Origin: Nitrospira sp.
GTDB lineage: Bacteria; Nitrospirota; Nitrospiria; Nitrospirales; UBA8639
DNA: 64,000 nucleotides
Assembly: GCA_011523385.1 (NCBI GenBank)
Contig: WTGX01000004.1
Coordinates: 186,001 to 250,000, forward strand
Direction: 5' to 3'
A program made the translations under genes and the position numbers. The notes below the pieces were generated by a model, which was not told the origin of the DNA, searched no databases, and saw only the letters and a list, made by a program, of their open reading frames with translations. Positions within the stretch are counted from its first letter, which is position 1; each line of letters begins with the position of its first letter. This document shows positions 8,389 to 17,689 of this stretch, piece by piece.

Positions 8389-9396
8389 TCACTCCAAAGC
8401 AGAAGGCAGGGCCTTTCCCAGAATCACTCGTAACACTTTTTCTTTGTGTTGCCGCAGGATGCTGATGCTGACCGGCTGCATGGGGCGTGTGTGTTCGATC
8501 ACGTACGTCTTGAGTTGACTGGCCGAGTTAATCGGCTGGTTATCGATCGACAGCAGGACGTCGCCTTTCTTGAATCCCGCCCGTCGCGCCGGTCCCCTTG
8601 CCTGCGCTACGGCCATGTGCCATCGGTTTTCAAATTTGACGGAGGTAAGTTGCAGCCCGAGTTTCGAAAAGTGAAACGGCTGTCCCTGCTTGAGGGCCGT
8701 CACGATTTTGTTGACCAATGGTCCCGGTACGGCAAAGGCGAACCGGCTGCATCGACGTTCCTCTCGAACGGTTTCGGTTTGAATGATCGCGTGGATAAGG
8801 CCGACGATTTCTCCCCGCGCATTGAATAACCCTCCGCCGGAATTGCCGCTGCATGCTGAAAGGTCGACTTGCAGAAGACGGGATTGTACGGTTTGCAAAA
8901 ACGTATTGGGATTGCCGACGTGTCCATAGCTGATTGCAGGGCCCCAACCCAGAGGGTAGCCCACGGTGAAGACCCGTTCTCCCGGCAAGGCTTCGGTTTG
9001 ACTGAACGTTCGTGCTACGAGCCCGTGGGGCACCTTCTCTTGAGAGATGCGATACAGGGCGACGTCCAAAAAGTGATGCACACCGACTAATGCGGCAGGT
9101 GCTTCCTCCAACGTGCTGGCTATAACGGACACGTGTGGAGGACCCGCAGTTGTTCCGGAGCCCCGGCGCTTTGTGGCGTGGCGGGCAGTGAGGATATAGC
9201 CGTCTCCCAGGTAAATTCCCGATCCTCTTACGGAGAAAGCCTTCCCGTCAGGCTGGGCCGATTTCGTGAGAATGCCCACGGTCCCGAGTTTGGCTTGCTC
9301 GACAATTTCGGCAAAGTCGGCTGTATTGGCCCAAAGCAGCGACGGGGTGAGCAGGGACCCGCTCCAGGCCGCGCACATGACGATTGCTTTCAGCAT
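8389..9396 (-). CDS. Trypsin-like serine protease with PDZ domain (DegP/HtrA-like)
   Basis: A secreted S1C protease of 335 residues if it starts at 9396, where a hydrophobic signal segment (MLKAIVMCAAW to LLWA) begins; an upstream frame to 9507 lacks a better start signal. Catalytic triad: His73 in LTARHAT, Asp111 in HFLDVAL, Ser186 in CSGNSGGGLF. One PDZ domain follows (about 245-330: GLQLTSV, GPARRAGFKKGDVLLSIDNQPI). It resembles HtrA proteases that degrade or refold periplasmic proteins, but with one PDZ domain and an atypical linker. It stands alone between repeats and the msrA promoter region. Confidence 0.88.
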   Translation of the reverse strand: MLKAIVMCAAWSGSLLTPSLLWANTADFAEIVEQAKLGTVGILTKSAQPDGKAFSVRGSGIYLGDGYILTARHATKRRGSGTTAGPPHVSVIASTLEEAPAALVGVHHFLDVALYRISQEKVPHGLVARTFSQTEALPGERVFTVGYPLGWGPAISYGHVGNPNTFLQTVQSRLLQVDLSACSGNSGGGLFNARGEIVGLIHAIIQTETVREERRCSRFAFAVPGPLVNKIVTALKQGQPFHFSKLGLQLTSVKFENRWHMAVAQARGPARRAGFKKGDVLLSIDNQPINSASQLKTYVIEHTRPMQPVSISILRQHKEKVLRVILGKALPSALE

Positions 9397-9678
9397 TCCG
9401 TGGCTCTTGCGGATGTTTGACCGATTGACCAATGTCTGAGTCAGGAACATGTCCGCTGTTTCCGCTTCTCTTGCAGTCTTGTGTTGCCCGGGCATGGGAC
9501 AATTCAAGGGTCAGCCCTCACCACGGCATCTTGCGTTTCAATGCTATCCTTGAACCGTCCATTACTCAAGTTCCCACGTGCTTTGAATGGGATTCCAGTG
9601 TACCATAAAGGAAGTCCTCGCAATCGATTGTGTCCTGTGTGTCGAGAAGGAACCCAGTGAAGGAAAGGAGCCGTCGTC

Positions 9679-10317
9679 ATGAAAATGTACAAAGTTGGTT
9701 TTTTGCTCATGTTGGGTGGAGGGCTGCTCCTCGGTATGAACGGCACGTCGATTAGTCAAACGGCCAAAGGAAATTATGCGATCGCCACGTTTGCCGGAGG
9801 ATGTTTCTGGTGTATGGAAGGCCCGTTTGATGAACTCGATGGCGTGGTATCCACGACGTCGGGGTATACCGGCGGGCAGACGGTTGATCCGACCTACGAA
9901 GACGTCTCCGCCGGGGGAACCGGACATGCCGAGGCCGTTCAGGTAACGTATGATCCTCAGAAAATCGGTTATCGCGAGTTATTGGCCGTCTACTGGCCCA
10001 ATACGGACCCCACGACGCCGAATGCCCAGTTCTGTGATCATGGCAACCAGTATCGCCCCGCGATCTTTTATCACAATGATGAACAGCGTGAATTAGCGGA
10101 AGCCTCGAAAGAGGACATCGAACGGACCAAGACGTTCAGTGCTCCGGTCGTGACGGAAATTACTCAAGCCACGGCGTTTTATCCAGCAGAGGAATACCAT
10201 CAGGACTTCTATCAGAAGAACCCCATCCGGTATAAATTTTACCGCTTGACCTGCGGACGCGACTCCCGGTTGGCGACCTTGTGGGGAGACGACGGCAGGC
10301 ATAACGAAAGATCATGA
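9679..10317 (+). CDS. msrA: Peptide-methionine (S)-S-oxide reductase, exported
   Basis: MsrA domain of normal length with the catalytic motif GCFWCMEGPF (Cys42 as the nucleophile), followed by GYTGG, GHAEAV and the YHQDFYQKNP region near the C-terminus. An N-terminal hydrophobic leader (residues 1-24, MKMYKVGFLLMLGGGLLLGM) places the enzyme in the periplasm, where it would repair oxidised methionines. AAAGGAG lies 8 bases before the ATG. Its electron donor could be a thioredoxin-like membrane system; the VKOR-thioredoxin gene is 1.5 kb away but on the other strand. Confidence 0.95.
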   Translation: MKMYKVGFLLMLGGGLLLGMNGTSISQTAKGNYAIATFAGGCFWCMEGPFDELDGVVSTTSGYTGGQTVDPTYEDVSAGGTGHAEAVQVTYDPQKIGYRELLAVYWPNTDPTTPNAQFCDHGNQYRPAIFYHNDEQRELAEASKEDIERTKTFSAPVVTEITQATAFYPAEEYHQDFYQKNPIRYKFYRLTCGRDSRLATLWGDDGRHNERS

Positions 10318-10400
10318 CGGCTTGTCGATCTCGAGAAGTTGCGATAAGGTACGGCGCATCTTCCCGTCGGAGTACACGTGAAATTCACCGAGGAATGACC

Positions 10401-10787
10401 ATGCGGCTCTCAGGTCGTCAAATTGGGCTCTTGAAGGAGTACATGCATGATCTGGTTGAGCAGGCCAAACAGGAAGAGGCCACCACGGCGGCATTCGGGT
10501 ATGCCTCCAAAGCGTATCGGGCCGATCAGGCTATTTCAGACCTGTTAGCCATCCTGGATGACCGTATCGAATCGGAAGGCGTTCAGGTCGGATTATCAGT
10601 CGAGTTTCTGCATCACATGTGGACACTGTGCAACAAGGCCAACGACCAGTTGCAGGACACGGTCTGGCTGAGGCGTAGCCTGGATGGAGAGCCGGCGACA
10701 AAAGCCCGAGTCCGCGAACTGACGTATCGAGCCTTGCTGGAGTATCTGGAAAGTCTGCCCGAGAACCTGCGGTCGTCTTCCGACTGA
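10401..10787 (+). CDS. Hypothetical helical cytosolic protein
   Basis: A 128-residue, mainly alpha-helical, charged protein (MRLSGRQIGLLKEYMHDLVE at the start) that I do not recognise. The start at 10401 is chosen because AGGA precedes it at the right distance; upstream in-frame codons look non-coding. No signal peptide, membrane span or metal motif is visible. It follows msrA on the same strand by 83 bases. Confidence 0.6.
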   Translation: MRLSGRQIGLLKEYMHDLVEQAKQEEATTAAFGYASKAYRADQAISDLLAILDDRIESEGVQVGLSVEFLHHMWTLCNKANDQLQDTVWLRRSLDGEPATKARVRELTYRALLEYLESLPENLRSSSD

Positions 10788-10860
10788 CGCGCTTTTCCCC
10801 CTCTGTTTGAGCGCCGGGGCCCGAAACGATGCCCGGCCCGTGAGAAGTTTTTCAAAAAAA

Positions 10861-11142
10861 TCAGGGAAAGATTAACGTGGGTGCTTGCTGGTTCTGGTCG
10901 AGCTTTTCGCCGGTCGAAGTTCCGCAGTAGGAACACCTGTATTCATATTTGTTGCCTGACGGCAGAACGAGTAAAAGCCGTTCACGCGCCGGTGTCGCCT
11001 CTCGGCAAGCCGGACAGAACAAGAGGGTGGCATTCAGCGAACGAAATTGCGCGTCGGGCTCGGTTTGAGGCGAACCAGGCTGGGGGCGCCTGTCTGGTTG
11101 CCGGGACCTGAAAGTGCGTGGATCAAACGGAATGCGTGCCAT
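10861..11142 (-). CDS. Small zinc-ribbon protein
   Basis: A 93-residue protein with a disordered Pro/Arg-rich N-terminal half and a zinc ribbon formed by Cys43-Cys46 (LFCPAC) and Cys70-Cys73 (YRCSYC). The knuckle spacing and the LLLVLPSGNKYEYRC strand are typical of small zinc-ribbon nucleic-acid or protein-binding modules. It lies 92 bases downstream of the Lhr helicase gene on the same strand, so it may be an accessory of that helicase, but this is only positional inference. Confidence 0.65.
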   Translation of the reverse strand: MARIPFDPRTFRSRQPDRRPQPGSPQTEPDAQFRSLNATLLFCPACREATPARERLLLVLPSGNKYEYRCSYCGTSTGEKLDQNQQAPTLIFP

Positions 11143-11234
11143 GGCCGGATCTTACTCAGGGTAAATCACGTGGTCAAGAGAGGAGCCATGATGAGGCCAA
11201 TCCTCCGGAGCAACCACAGTCAGGATGGTGAGGT

Positions 11235-14200
11235 TCATGCAGAGACGCTGGAGAGAGGTTCCGAGGCTACCGGGACCCCGTTGCGGTAGATGACGCATCG
11301 TGAGGGATGGGCGGGGATCCGGTCGCCGGGAAGGATGATGCCGACGAGGTTCAAAGGATCGGACCCGGAGAGCCGGATTTCCCGGTCTTCGGCCTGCGGG
11401 TCATTGCGCACGGCCCGGAGGGCTTCCACGGCTTCCGGCAATCCGAATTGTTCACCCGTCATGCCTGCGACAAAGTGCCCGCCGCGAATTTCTCCGCGCA
11501 ACTCCATTCGTCGATAGATCATCAGTAAATCGCGCCAGGCAACGGTCAGGGATTCCCGTTTCAGCAAATCGCGGAATACGATTCCATACCGTCGCAACAA
11601 TTGACGGGCCCAGGCTTCGGTGGGGTTGAGATTCGGGATCGTCTCTCCGGCCGGTTCGTCTGCACTGGGCGTGAGTAACGACCATCGCCCGATCGTGTGT
11701 CTTGGCCGTCGCTTCTGGTGACGTCCGATTCCCCGACGGCGTTTGGGGTCGAGCAAGGCGCGGAGATTGTCGAATCCGTCGGCGGTGACCAGCCCGATAC
11801 TCGCCAGTTCCCACAATCCCTGTTCCACTTCTGCCTGGAGTTGGTGCGTGCCTCTGGTGACGTCGGCAAAAAAGCTTGCCCCCCGTTGTGACAGGTGGTG
11901 ATACACGGTTCGGGCAACGGCAGTCAGTTGTTCGGGAAGCCACGCGAACTGCGCCCGGCGTCCCTTGCGAGCCAAGACCAGCAACCATTCCGCATCGTCT
12001 CGAGGAAAGAGACTGATCGGGGCGAGGCTCGTGGGGATCATACGTTTCTTTTGTTTGACGCTGGCGAGTTCATGGTCTTTTGTGGGTGGGGTTAGCCGTC
12101 CCCATGTGATGATTCCGCGAAGACAAAGATAGTCCAATACGTCCGGGTTGTAATTGGCTATCCGGCTGCGGAGTACGTGGGGCTCCCAGGCGGAAGCCGC
12201 GGCTTCAAAGCCCGCCAGTTGCTCAAGGATAGTTTGGATCCCGGGTTCTCCATGCAGCCTGGCGGTGGGAGCGACGTGCTGCCATCGGAACAGAAAGCGC
12301 ATGAAGTCCGACGCGGAGACGGCATGAATCTCTCGACGAAGCGTGTGGACGGTTCGACGATGAATGCGAGCCAGCAAACGCCGGTCGCACCATTCGATTT
12401 CGGAGTCGTTCGCGCGATTGGATTCGCGTAAGGGAAGAGGGTGGGCTGCCTCAAGCGCGTCCACCGGCGCAGGGACGTGACGCTTTCGAGGACGAAACGT
12501 TCCCTGAAGGACTTGGCCTTGGGCTTCGAGTTGTTCGAGTGCCGTCTGTGTGGCTGAAATGGGCCATCGAAGGGTTGTCGCCAATTCTCTCGCCGTGGTG
12601 GGGCCGATGACTTCCATCCAACTTCGTACTATCTCGGTTCGTGCCTCCTGCTCAGTGCCTGAGAAGACGATGGAAGGTTCGCTCTCACGTTGGCGGGCAT
12701 CCGAGGATGGGGTCAGGTCAGGCCGGATCAAGGCAAGAAGGGAAAGATGATCGGGCGTCGTCCAAACGGGGACCGTCGAGTCCCCTGCTGGGTTCATATG
12801 CGAAAAAACGAGGGCCCGTCCTGAATCGAGCAGGTCCGGAAGAAAAGCGCCCCATTCAGCAGCATGGTCCTCCGGGACCCACGTCAGAAGTTGGAGGGCT
12901 TCCTGTAATTCATCGGCATCCCGAACTCGTGGCCAGGCTTCTTGGCAGACCGATGCAATCGCGTCGGCATCCAGCGCGCCCACCGTTTCGGCTTCCTCGG
13001 GCGGCAGCACGTGTCGCATGTTCACGGCTCGTGAGCGTCGTTCTTCGAGTGGGGCGTCGTCCAAAAATCCATAAGGGTTCGCATTCAGGATTTCATGAGA
13101 AAAAGGAGACGGTGTCGGAGATTCGACGGACAGGCATTGCACGTCGCCCTGTTCGATGCGTTGCAGGAGGGTCGTCAGCCCTTCGATGTCCATGGCTTCT
13201 TCAAGGCAATCCCGAAGCGTTTCTTGCACCAAAGGATGCGAGGGCACTTCGATGTTCCCGGGAGGCCGGTTATCCTGACAGGCCAGGGCCATGGGAAACA
13301 CGGCCGTCAGGAGGTCTTCAGCCCGCATGCGCTGCAAATGGAGGGGAACCCGTCTACCGTTTCGAAAACGCAGCACGGCCAACGCGCGTGAGACGTTCCA
13401 GCGCCAGCGGGCCATAAACATGGGGGATTGCAGGACGGCCTGCGTGAGGACCTCCTTGACGGTGGAAGAGCGGAGCAGGGCCCACACAGTTTCCAATGGG
13501 AAGCTGTGCCGTTCGCCCAATGACAACACCAGCCCTTCGTCGGTGGCGGCCGCTTGCAGTTCAAAATCGAAACTGACGCAAAACCGCTTTCGTAAGGCGA
13601 GTCCCCAGGCCCGGTTGATGCGTCCGCCGAATGGCGCATGAATCACCAGTTGCATGCCGCCGGCTTCATCGAAGAAGCGTTCGGCGATGATGGTTCGTTG
13701 CGTGGGGACGGCGCCCAGCATTCGTAACCCGGATTGGTTGTAAGCCAGAATTTGCTCGGCGGCGCGTTGGTCGGCACCGGATTCCGATTCAAGCCAGTGC
13801 GGGACGGGGTGTTGTGGGTCATATTCAGACGCCGCAAGAGCCGCTGTGGGTCGCGTCATGAGTCGCTCCACAACGGCTTGCCGTAACGCCGCCACCTCCT
13901 GGGAAAGCTCGAAAGTTCGTGAAGGGGCTTCTCCACGCCAAAAGGGGATAGTCGGAGGGGCGCCTTGCGCGTCTTCCACCCGCATCACGCCGGTCTCGAC
14001 TCCACGAATCCGCCACGACGTATTGCCTAACAGGATGATGTCACCGGCAAGGCTTTCCACGGCGAAGTCTTCATCCACGGACCCGACCGTGTTACCTTGG
14101 GGCTCGGCAATGACGGCATAAGTCGCGGTGTCCGGGATGGCGCCACCGGACGTAATCGCCGCCAGGCGCGCTCCTCTTCGAGCGCGCAATCGATTCTGTG

Positions 14201-15713
14201 CGCGGTCGTGAAAGAGTAGTGCCTGTTGTTTGCCGCGATTCGTGGCCCAGCCCTGGGTCAACAGGGTGACGATCTCGTTATATGATTTTCTGGTCAGGTG
14301 TCGATACGGATAGGCCTGAGTGTATCGTTGATAAAGCGCATCCACTGGCCATTCCTGAGCCGAGACTTCCGCGATGATTTGTTGGGCCAGAATATCTTTA
14401 GGGTGTTGCGGGATGAGAATCTCATCCAGGTTGCCGCGATGAATCGCGCGAATAAGCGCGGCGCATTCCACAAGCTCGTCACGGGTCGTACAAAACAACC
14501 GGCCTTTTGGAATCGCGCCCACCCAGTGGCCTGCACGGCCGATCCGCTGCAGGCAGGTGGAAATGGCGCGCGGGGAACCTATTTGGCACACGAGATCGAC
14601 AAAGCCGATGTCGATACCCAGTTCCAGGGATGCCGTTGCAATGACAACGCGAGTCTGCCCTTTTTTGAGACGTTCTTCCGCCCACAGCCGCATCTTGCGC
14701 GAAAGACTGCCGTGATGGGCCGCCACGAGATCCTCGCCCAATCGTTCGGTCAGGTGATGGGCGATGCGTTCCGCCAATCGCCTGGTGTTGACGAACACGA
14801 GGGTGGAGCGATGCGTCCGGACCAATTCGGTGAGACGATCATAGACGTCCGCCCAGATGGCATTGGTCGCGATCGCGCCAAGTTCGTCCTTGGGTGTTTC
14901 AATAGCCAGATCCATTTCCCGGCGTTGCCCCACGTCGACAAGGTGAGAGGGGGTCGGCGTCCAGACTGGTTCCCGGTCTTCTGAAGTGTGACTGGTGCCG
15001 CCTGTCAGGAATTGGGCAATGGCTTCCAGAGGTTTTTGCGTGGCCGAAAGTCCGATGCGATTCGGTTTCGTGTGCGTGATGGCATCCAGGCGCTCCAGGG
15101 AAAGCGCCACGTGCGATCCACGTTTGTTGCCGGCCAAGGCATGGATCTCATCGACGATGACCGTCCGGACGGTGCGAAGAATGTCACGGCTCTTGCGAGC
15201 CGTCAGCAACAGGAATAGGGATTCGGGCGTGGTGATAAGAATATGGGGCGGGTGGCGAAGCATGTCTTGGCGTGTTTTTGTAGGCGTGTCACCCGTGCGG
15301 ACTTCGACTCGTATTTCCGGGAGGAGCAGACCGGCTGCCAATGCGTTGCCGGAAATTTCACTCAAGGGCCGCCGGAGGTTCTTTTGCACGTCGTTGCTCA
15401 GAGCTTTGAGCGGCGACACGTAGAGGATTTGGGTTTGGTCGGCCAGATCGTTGGAGAGCGCCTGTTGGAATAGGGAATCAATCGACGCCAAAAAGGCGGC
15501 CAAGGTTTTGCCTGACCCAGTGGGCGCGGCAATGAGCGCGTGTTCACCGGAACACAGGACAGGCCAACTTGCTGTTTGGACGTCGGTGGGTGCGCCGATC
15601 GTATCCTGGAACCAGCGGGCAATGATGGGATGGAAAGACTGTAGGGGACGGCCGGAGCCTGTCCTGAGCGAAGCCGAAGGGTGCCGTCCCGATAGAGTGC
15701 GTCGTGAATCCAT
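11235..15713 (-). CDS. lhr: Lhr-type large superfamily 2 DNA helicase
   Basis: A 1492-residue helicase of the full-length Lhr class. Motif I is APTGSGKT (63-70), motif II DEIH (188-191), motif III LSAT, motif VI QRIGRAGHW; the Lhr-specific winged-helix/beta-barrel and long C-terminal domain follow. Lhr proteins are 3'-5' DNA translocases used in repair. CAGGAG lies 9 bases before the ATG at 15713. Odd point: residues 9-22 are encoded by a dispersed repeat (15657-15681), so the N-terminus before SFHPIIARWFQ is an in-frame repeat insertion. The next gene downstream is a zinc-ribbon protein. Confidence 0.95.
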   Translation of the reverse strand: MDSRRTLSGRHPSASLRTGSGRPLQSFHPIIARWFQDTIGAPTDVQTASWPVLCSGEHALIAAPTGSGKTLAAFLASIDSLFQQALSNDLADQTQILYVSPLKALSNDVQKNLRRPLSEISGNALAAGLLLPEIRVEVRTGDTPTKTRQDMLRHPPHILITTPESLFLLLTARKSRDILRTVRTVIVDEIHALAGNKRGSHVALSLERLDAITHTKPNRIGLSATQKPLEAIAQFLTGGTSHTSEDREPVWTPTPSHLVDVGQRREMDLAIETPKDELGAIATNAIWADVYDRLTELVRTHRSTLVFVNTRRLAERIAHHLTERLGEDLVAAHHGSLSRKMRLWAEERLKKGQTRVVIATASLELGIDIGFVDLVCQIGSPRAISTCLQRIGRAGHWVGAIPKGRLFCTTRDELVECAALIRAIHRGNLDEILIPQHPKDILAQQIIAEVSAQEWPVDALYQRYTQAYPYRHLTRKSYNEIVTLLTQGWATNRGKQQALLFHDRAQNRLRARRGARLAAITSGGAIPDTATYAVIAEPQGNTVGSVDEDFAVESLAGDIILLGNTSWRIRGVETGVMRVEDAQGAPPTIPFWRGEAPSRTFELSQEVAALRQAVVERLMTRPTAALAASEYDPQHPVPHWLESESGADQRAAEQILAYNQSGLRMLGAVPTQRTIIAERFFDEAGGMQLVIHAPFGGRINRAWGLALRKRFCVSFDFELQAAATDEGLVLSLGERHSFPLETVWALLRSSTVKEVLTQAVLQSPMFMARWRWNVSRALAVLRFRNGRRVPLHLQRMRAEDLLTAVFPMALACQDNRPPGNIEVPSHPLVQETLRDCLEEAMDIEGLTTLLQRIEQGDVQCLSVESPTPSPFSHEILNANPYGFLDDAPLEERRSRAVNMRHVLPPEEAETVGALDADAIASVCQEAWPRVRDADELQEALQLLTWVPEDHAAEWGAFLPDLLDSGRALVFSHMNPAGDSTVPVWTTPDHLSLLALIRPDLTPSSDARQRESEPSIVFSGTEQEARTEIVRSWMEVIGPTTARELATTLRWPISATQTALEQLEAQGQVLQGTFRPRKRHVPAPVDALEAAHPLPLRESNRANDSEIEWCDRRLLARIHRRTVHTLRREIHAVSASDFMRFLFRWQHVAPTARLHGEPGIQTILEQLAGFEAAASAWEPHVLRSRIANYNPDVLDYLCLRGIITWGRLTPPTKDHELASVKQKKRMIPTSLAPISLFPRDDAEWLLVLARKGRRAQFAWLPEQLTAVARTVYHHLSQRGASFFADVTRGTHQLQAEVEQGLWELASIGLVTADGFDNLRALLDPKRRRGIGRHQKRRPRHTIGRWSLLTPSADEPAGETIPNLNPTEAWARQLLRRYGIVFRDLLKRESLTVAWRDLLMIYRRMELRGEIRGGHFVAGMTGEQFGLPEAVEALRAVRNDPQAEDREIRLSGSDPLNLVGIILPGDRIPAHPSRCVIYRNGVPVASEPLSSVSA
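15657..15681. repeat. CCTGAGC-family repeat inside the lhr coding region
   Basis: The 25-base unit GCCTG-TCCTGAGCGAAGC-CGAAGGG is flanked by GACGGC and GTGCCGTC. It belongs to the same family as copies at 22878, 24613 and 34425. Here it is translated as part of the Lhr N-terminus (PSASLRTGSG on the minus strand). Confidence 0.8.
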
Positions 15714-15742
15714 CGCGTGGCTCCTGTCAATTTTTCGCTGGT

Positions 15743-16435
15743 CTACTCAGGAGCGGAGCGGTCATTTGTGGTTCGTATGGCCTCAACCCGGCTATCGATA
15801 ACCTGAGCTTCCTCATCGCGATCAGTCTGGCGCAGAAATGACGCATAGCGTTCATAGAGGGGAATCAGGCCGGGATGGTCTGTGCCCAAGGCCCGTTTGC
15901 CGATTTCAATGGCGCGGAGATAATAGGACTCCGCACGATCAAACTCCTTTTGTACCTGTGTGACGAGTCCCAGAGTGAGAAGGGGTTGGATGAGGTGCGG
16001 GTGCGCGTCTCCCAGAAATTTTTCACTGATGGAGAGCCCTCTTTGCCAAAGCGGCTCGGCCTTCTCAAACGCTTGTTGCGAAAAATATAACGAGGCCAGA
16101 TTGTTGAGTCCAACCACGACGTCCGGATGTTCAGCGCCTTGGATCGTTTCGATCATCGTGAGCGCATGGCGATAACGGAGTTCGGCTTGTTCGTACTCAC
16201 CCAGGGCTTCGTGAGTCGCGCCGAGATTGTTCAGGGTGGTGGCGGTTCGTGAATCGAGATCTGTCGATCCTTCCAGGACGTTCAGGGCCCGGTGAAACAT
16301 CTCTTTTGCCAGGACAAAATCCCTTTCTTTGTAGGCCAACATGCCCGCGGTATTGAGTGTCTCCCACGATTCCGTTTCCGCTTGCACGGAAGCGGATGCC
16401 AGAACTATTCCCAGAACCAGTATCAAAGCAGACAT
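15743..16435 (-). CDS. Secreted tetratricopeptide-repeat protein
   Basis: A 230-residue protein with a signal peptide (MSALILVLGIVLASASVQA) and four tandem TPRs of the long TPR_10/TPR_12 kind, visible as repeated units: TTLNNLGATHEALGEYEQAE, GLNNLASLYFSQQAFEKAE, QPLLTLGLVTQVQKEFDRAE and PLYERYASFLRQTDRDEEAQ. TPRs bind protein partners; here probably in the periplasm. A TTG start at 16462 is possible. It lies just upstream of lhr on the same strand (30 bases). Confidence 0.82.
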   Translation of the reverse strand: MSALILVLGIVLASASVQAETESWETLNTAGMLAYKERDFVLAKEMFHRALNVLEGSTDLDSRTATTLNNLGATHEALGEYEQAELRYRHALTMIETIQGAEHPDVVVGLNNLASLYFSQQAFEKAEPLWQRGLSISEKFLGDAHPHLIQPLLTLGLVTQVQKEFDRAESYYLRAIEIGKRALGTDHPGLIPLYERYASFLRQTDRDEEAQVIDSRVEAIRTTNDRSAPE

Positions 16436-16581
16436 TCTTGAATCCCGGGCTATAAGGCGCAAGAGGGTTGAGTGATTTTTACCACATCGCCATGAAGAAG
16501 TTAAGTTGCATGCACGTATGGATCAAGACGTGGTATTCTGGTTTTGACCGCATCGTGAACCGTCAATCATAGGAGGGTACG

Positions 16582-17223
16582 ATGAACGTGCCGAAGCAGT
16601 CTCGAACGATTCATCTGAGTCTTCTGGTGTTGTTTTTCGGATGGTGTCTCACAGGAACCAGTGTGTCGGTTGCGGATGTGGGGGACGGCCCCCGTGCCGT
16701 CCCCCAGCCTCCGTTGGCGCGAGCCAAAGTGTATCTGGCAGCCGGGGATTACCGTCGCGCAGTCGAAGCCTGCCAGATGAACATCGATCAATCGCCATCC
16801 GTCGAAAGTTACGTGTACCTCATTTACGTGTATCATGCGTTGGACGGCTACTTGGAGTCGTTGGCCGAACGCGATGAATGGGTCAAGGTGGGACAATTGT
16901 CGCTTTCCATGGTCAACCGCGGAACCATGGATCTTGTCGATCCTCCCGACATGTTGGCCAGGATGGCCAAGGAAATACTGCATGAGGGGATCAGGCAGCA
17001 ATATGACGTGGTGGCCGGCATGGCCAACCGGCTCGATAAGACTCGCGCCGATGAACTATGGTTGGAAGTACGGGCTTGGGAAAAGGCTCATCCCGACAAT
17101 TGGTGGGCCGGCGTGCCTGAACAGTGGCAATGGGAAAGGAAAGGTATCTTTTATAGCCCTGAGTATTTGAAATTTCTTGAAGAGCTTAAAGAAGAACAAT
17201 CAGAGGGCAACGCGACGCGATGA
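16582..17223 (+). CDS. Secreted hypothetical protein with one TPR-like motif
   Basis: A 213-residue exported protein: signal peptide at residues 1-31, then a single TPR-like hairpin (ARAKVYLAAGDYRRAVEACQ, PSVESYVYLIYVYHAL). The C-terminal part has a conserved-looking WWAGVPEQWQWERKGIFYSP segment. AGGAGG 6 bases before the ATG supports the start. The function is not recognisable. It precedes trxA on the same strand but a separate promoter is likely in between. Confidence 0.72.
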   Translation: MNVPKQSRTIHLSLLVLFFGWCLTGTSVSVADVGDGPRAVPQPPLARAKVYLAAGDYRRAVEACQMNIDQSPSVESYVYLIYVYHALDGYLESLAERDEWVKVGQLSLSMVNRGTMDLVDPPDMLARMAKEILHEGIRQQYDVVAGMANRLDKTRADELWLEVRAWEKAHPDNWWAGVPEQWQWERKGIFYSPEYLKFLEELKEEQSEGNATR

Positions 17224-17236
17224 CGCCACGCCGAAG

Positions 17237-17266
17237 TTGACACCCTTTCGACGGCGTGGTTAGGAT
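17237..17266 (+). promoter_or_regulatory. Candidate trxA promoter
   Basis: TTGACA at 17237-17242 and TAGGAT at 17261-17266 are separated by 18 bases, 53 bases before the trxA GTG. The -35 lies in the loop of a perfect 8-bp inverted repeat (CCACGCCG at 17226-17233, CGGCGTGG at 17252-17259), which may terminate the upstream gene. Confidence 0.4.
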
Positions 17267-17318
17267 TCTTCCCACCGTTTAGAGATCGTGTCGTCACGTT
17301 TCAGAAAAGGAGGATGTC

Positions 17319-17666
17319 GTGTCCGAATTCGTCGCGCAAGCAACGGCTGCCAATTGGGAAGCCGAGGTTGGTCAGGTCGATGGATTGGTCATGGTTGATT
17401 TTTGGGCCGTCTGGTGTGGACCCTGTCAGATGGTCGCCCCGATCGTCGAAGAACTGGCCAAAGAGTATGAAGGCAAATTGAAGGTCATGAAACTCAATAC
17501 CGATGAAGTTCCCGAGATTGCCGGCAAGTTTCAAATCATGAGCATTCCCACGATTCTTTTTTTCAAGAACGGGCAACCGGTTGAAAAAATAGTGGGTGCG
17601 AGACCCAAACCCCAATTCAAACAAGTTATCGATTCGCTGCTCGCACAACACTCTGCTCCGGCCTAG
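17319..17666 (+). CDS. trxA: Thioredoxin
   Basis: A 115-residue thioredoxin with the active site VWCGPCQM, the cis-proline segment SIPTILFF and the usual C-terminal helix. It is a cytosolic thiol-disulfide reductant for enzymes such as ribonucleotide reductase and Msr proteins. The start codon is GTG with AAAAGGAGG upstream. recN follows after 23 bases on the same strand. Confidence 0.95.
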   Translation: MSEFVAQATAANWEAEVGQVDGLVMVDFWAVWCGPCQMVAPIVEELAKEYEGKLKVMKLNTDEVPEIAGKFQIMSIPTILFFKNGQPVEKIVGARPKPQFKQVIDSLLAQHSAPA

Positions 17667-17689
17667 GGTGGTGAGCATGCGCCGTCGTT

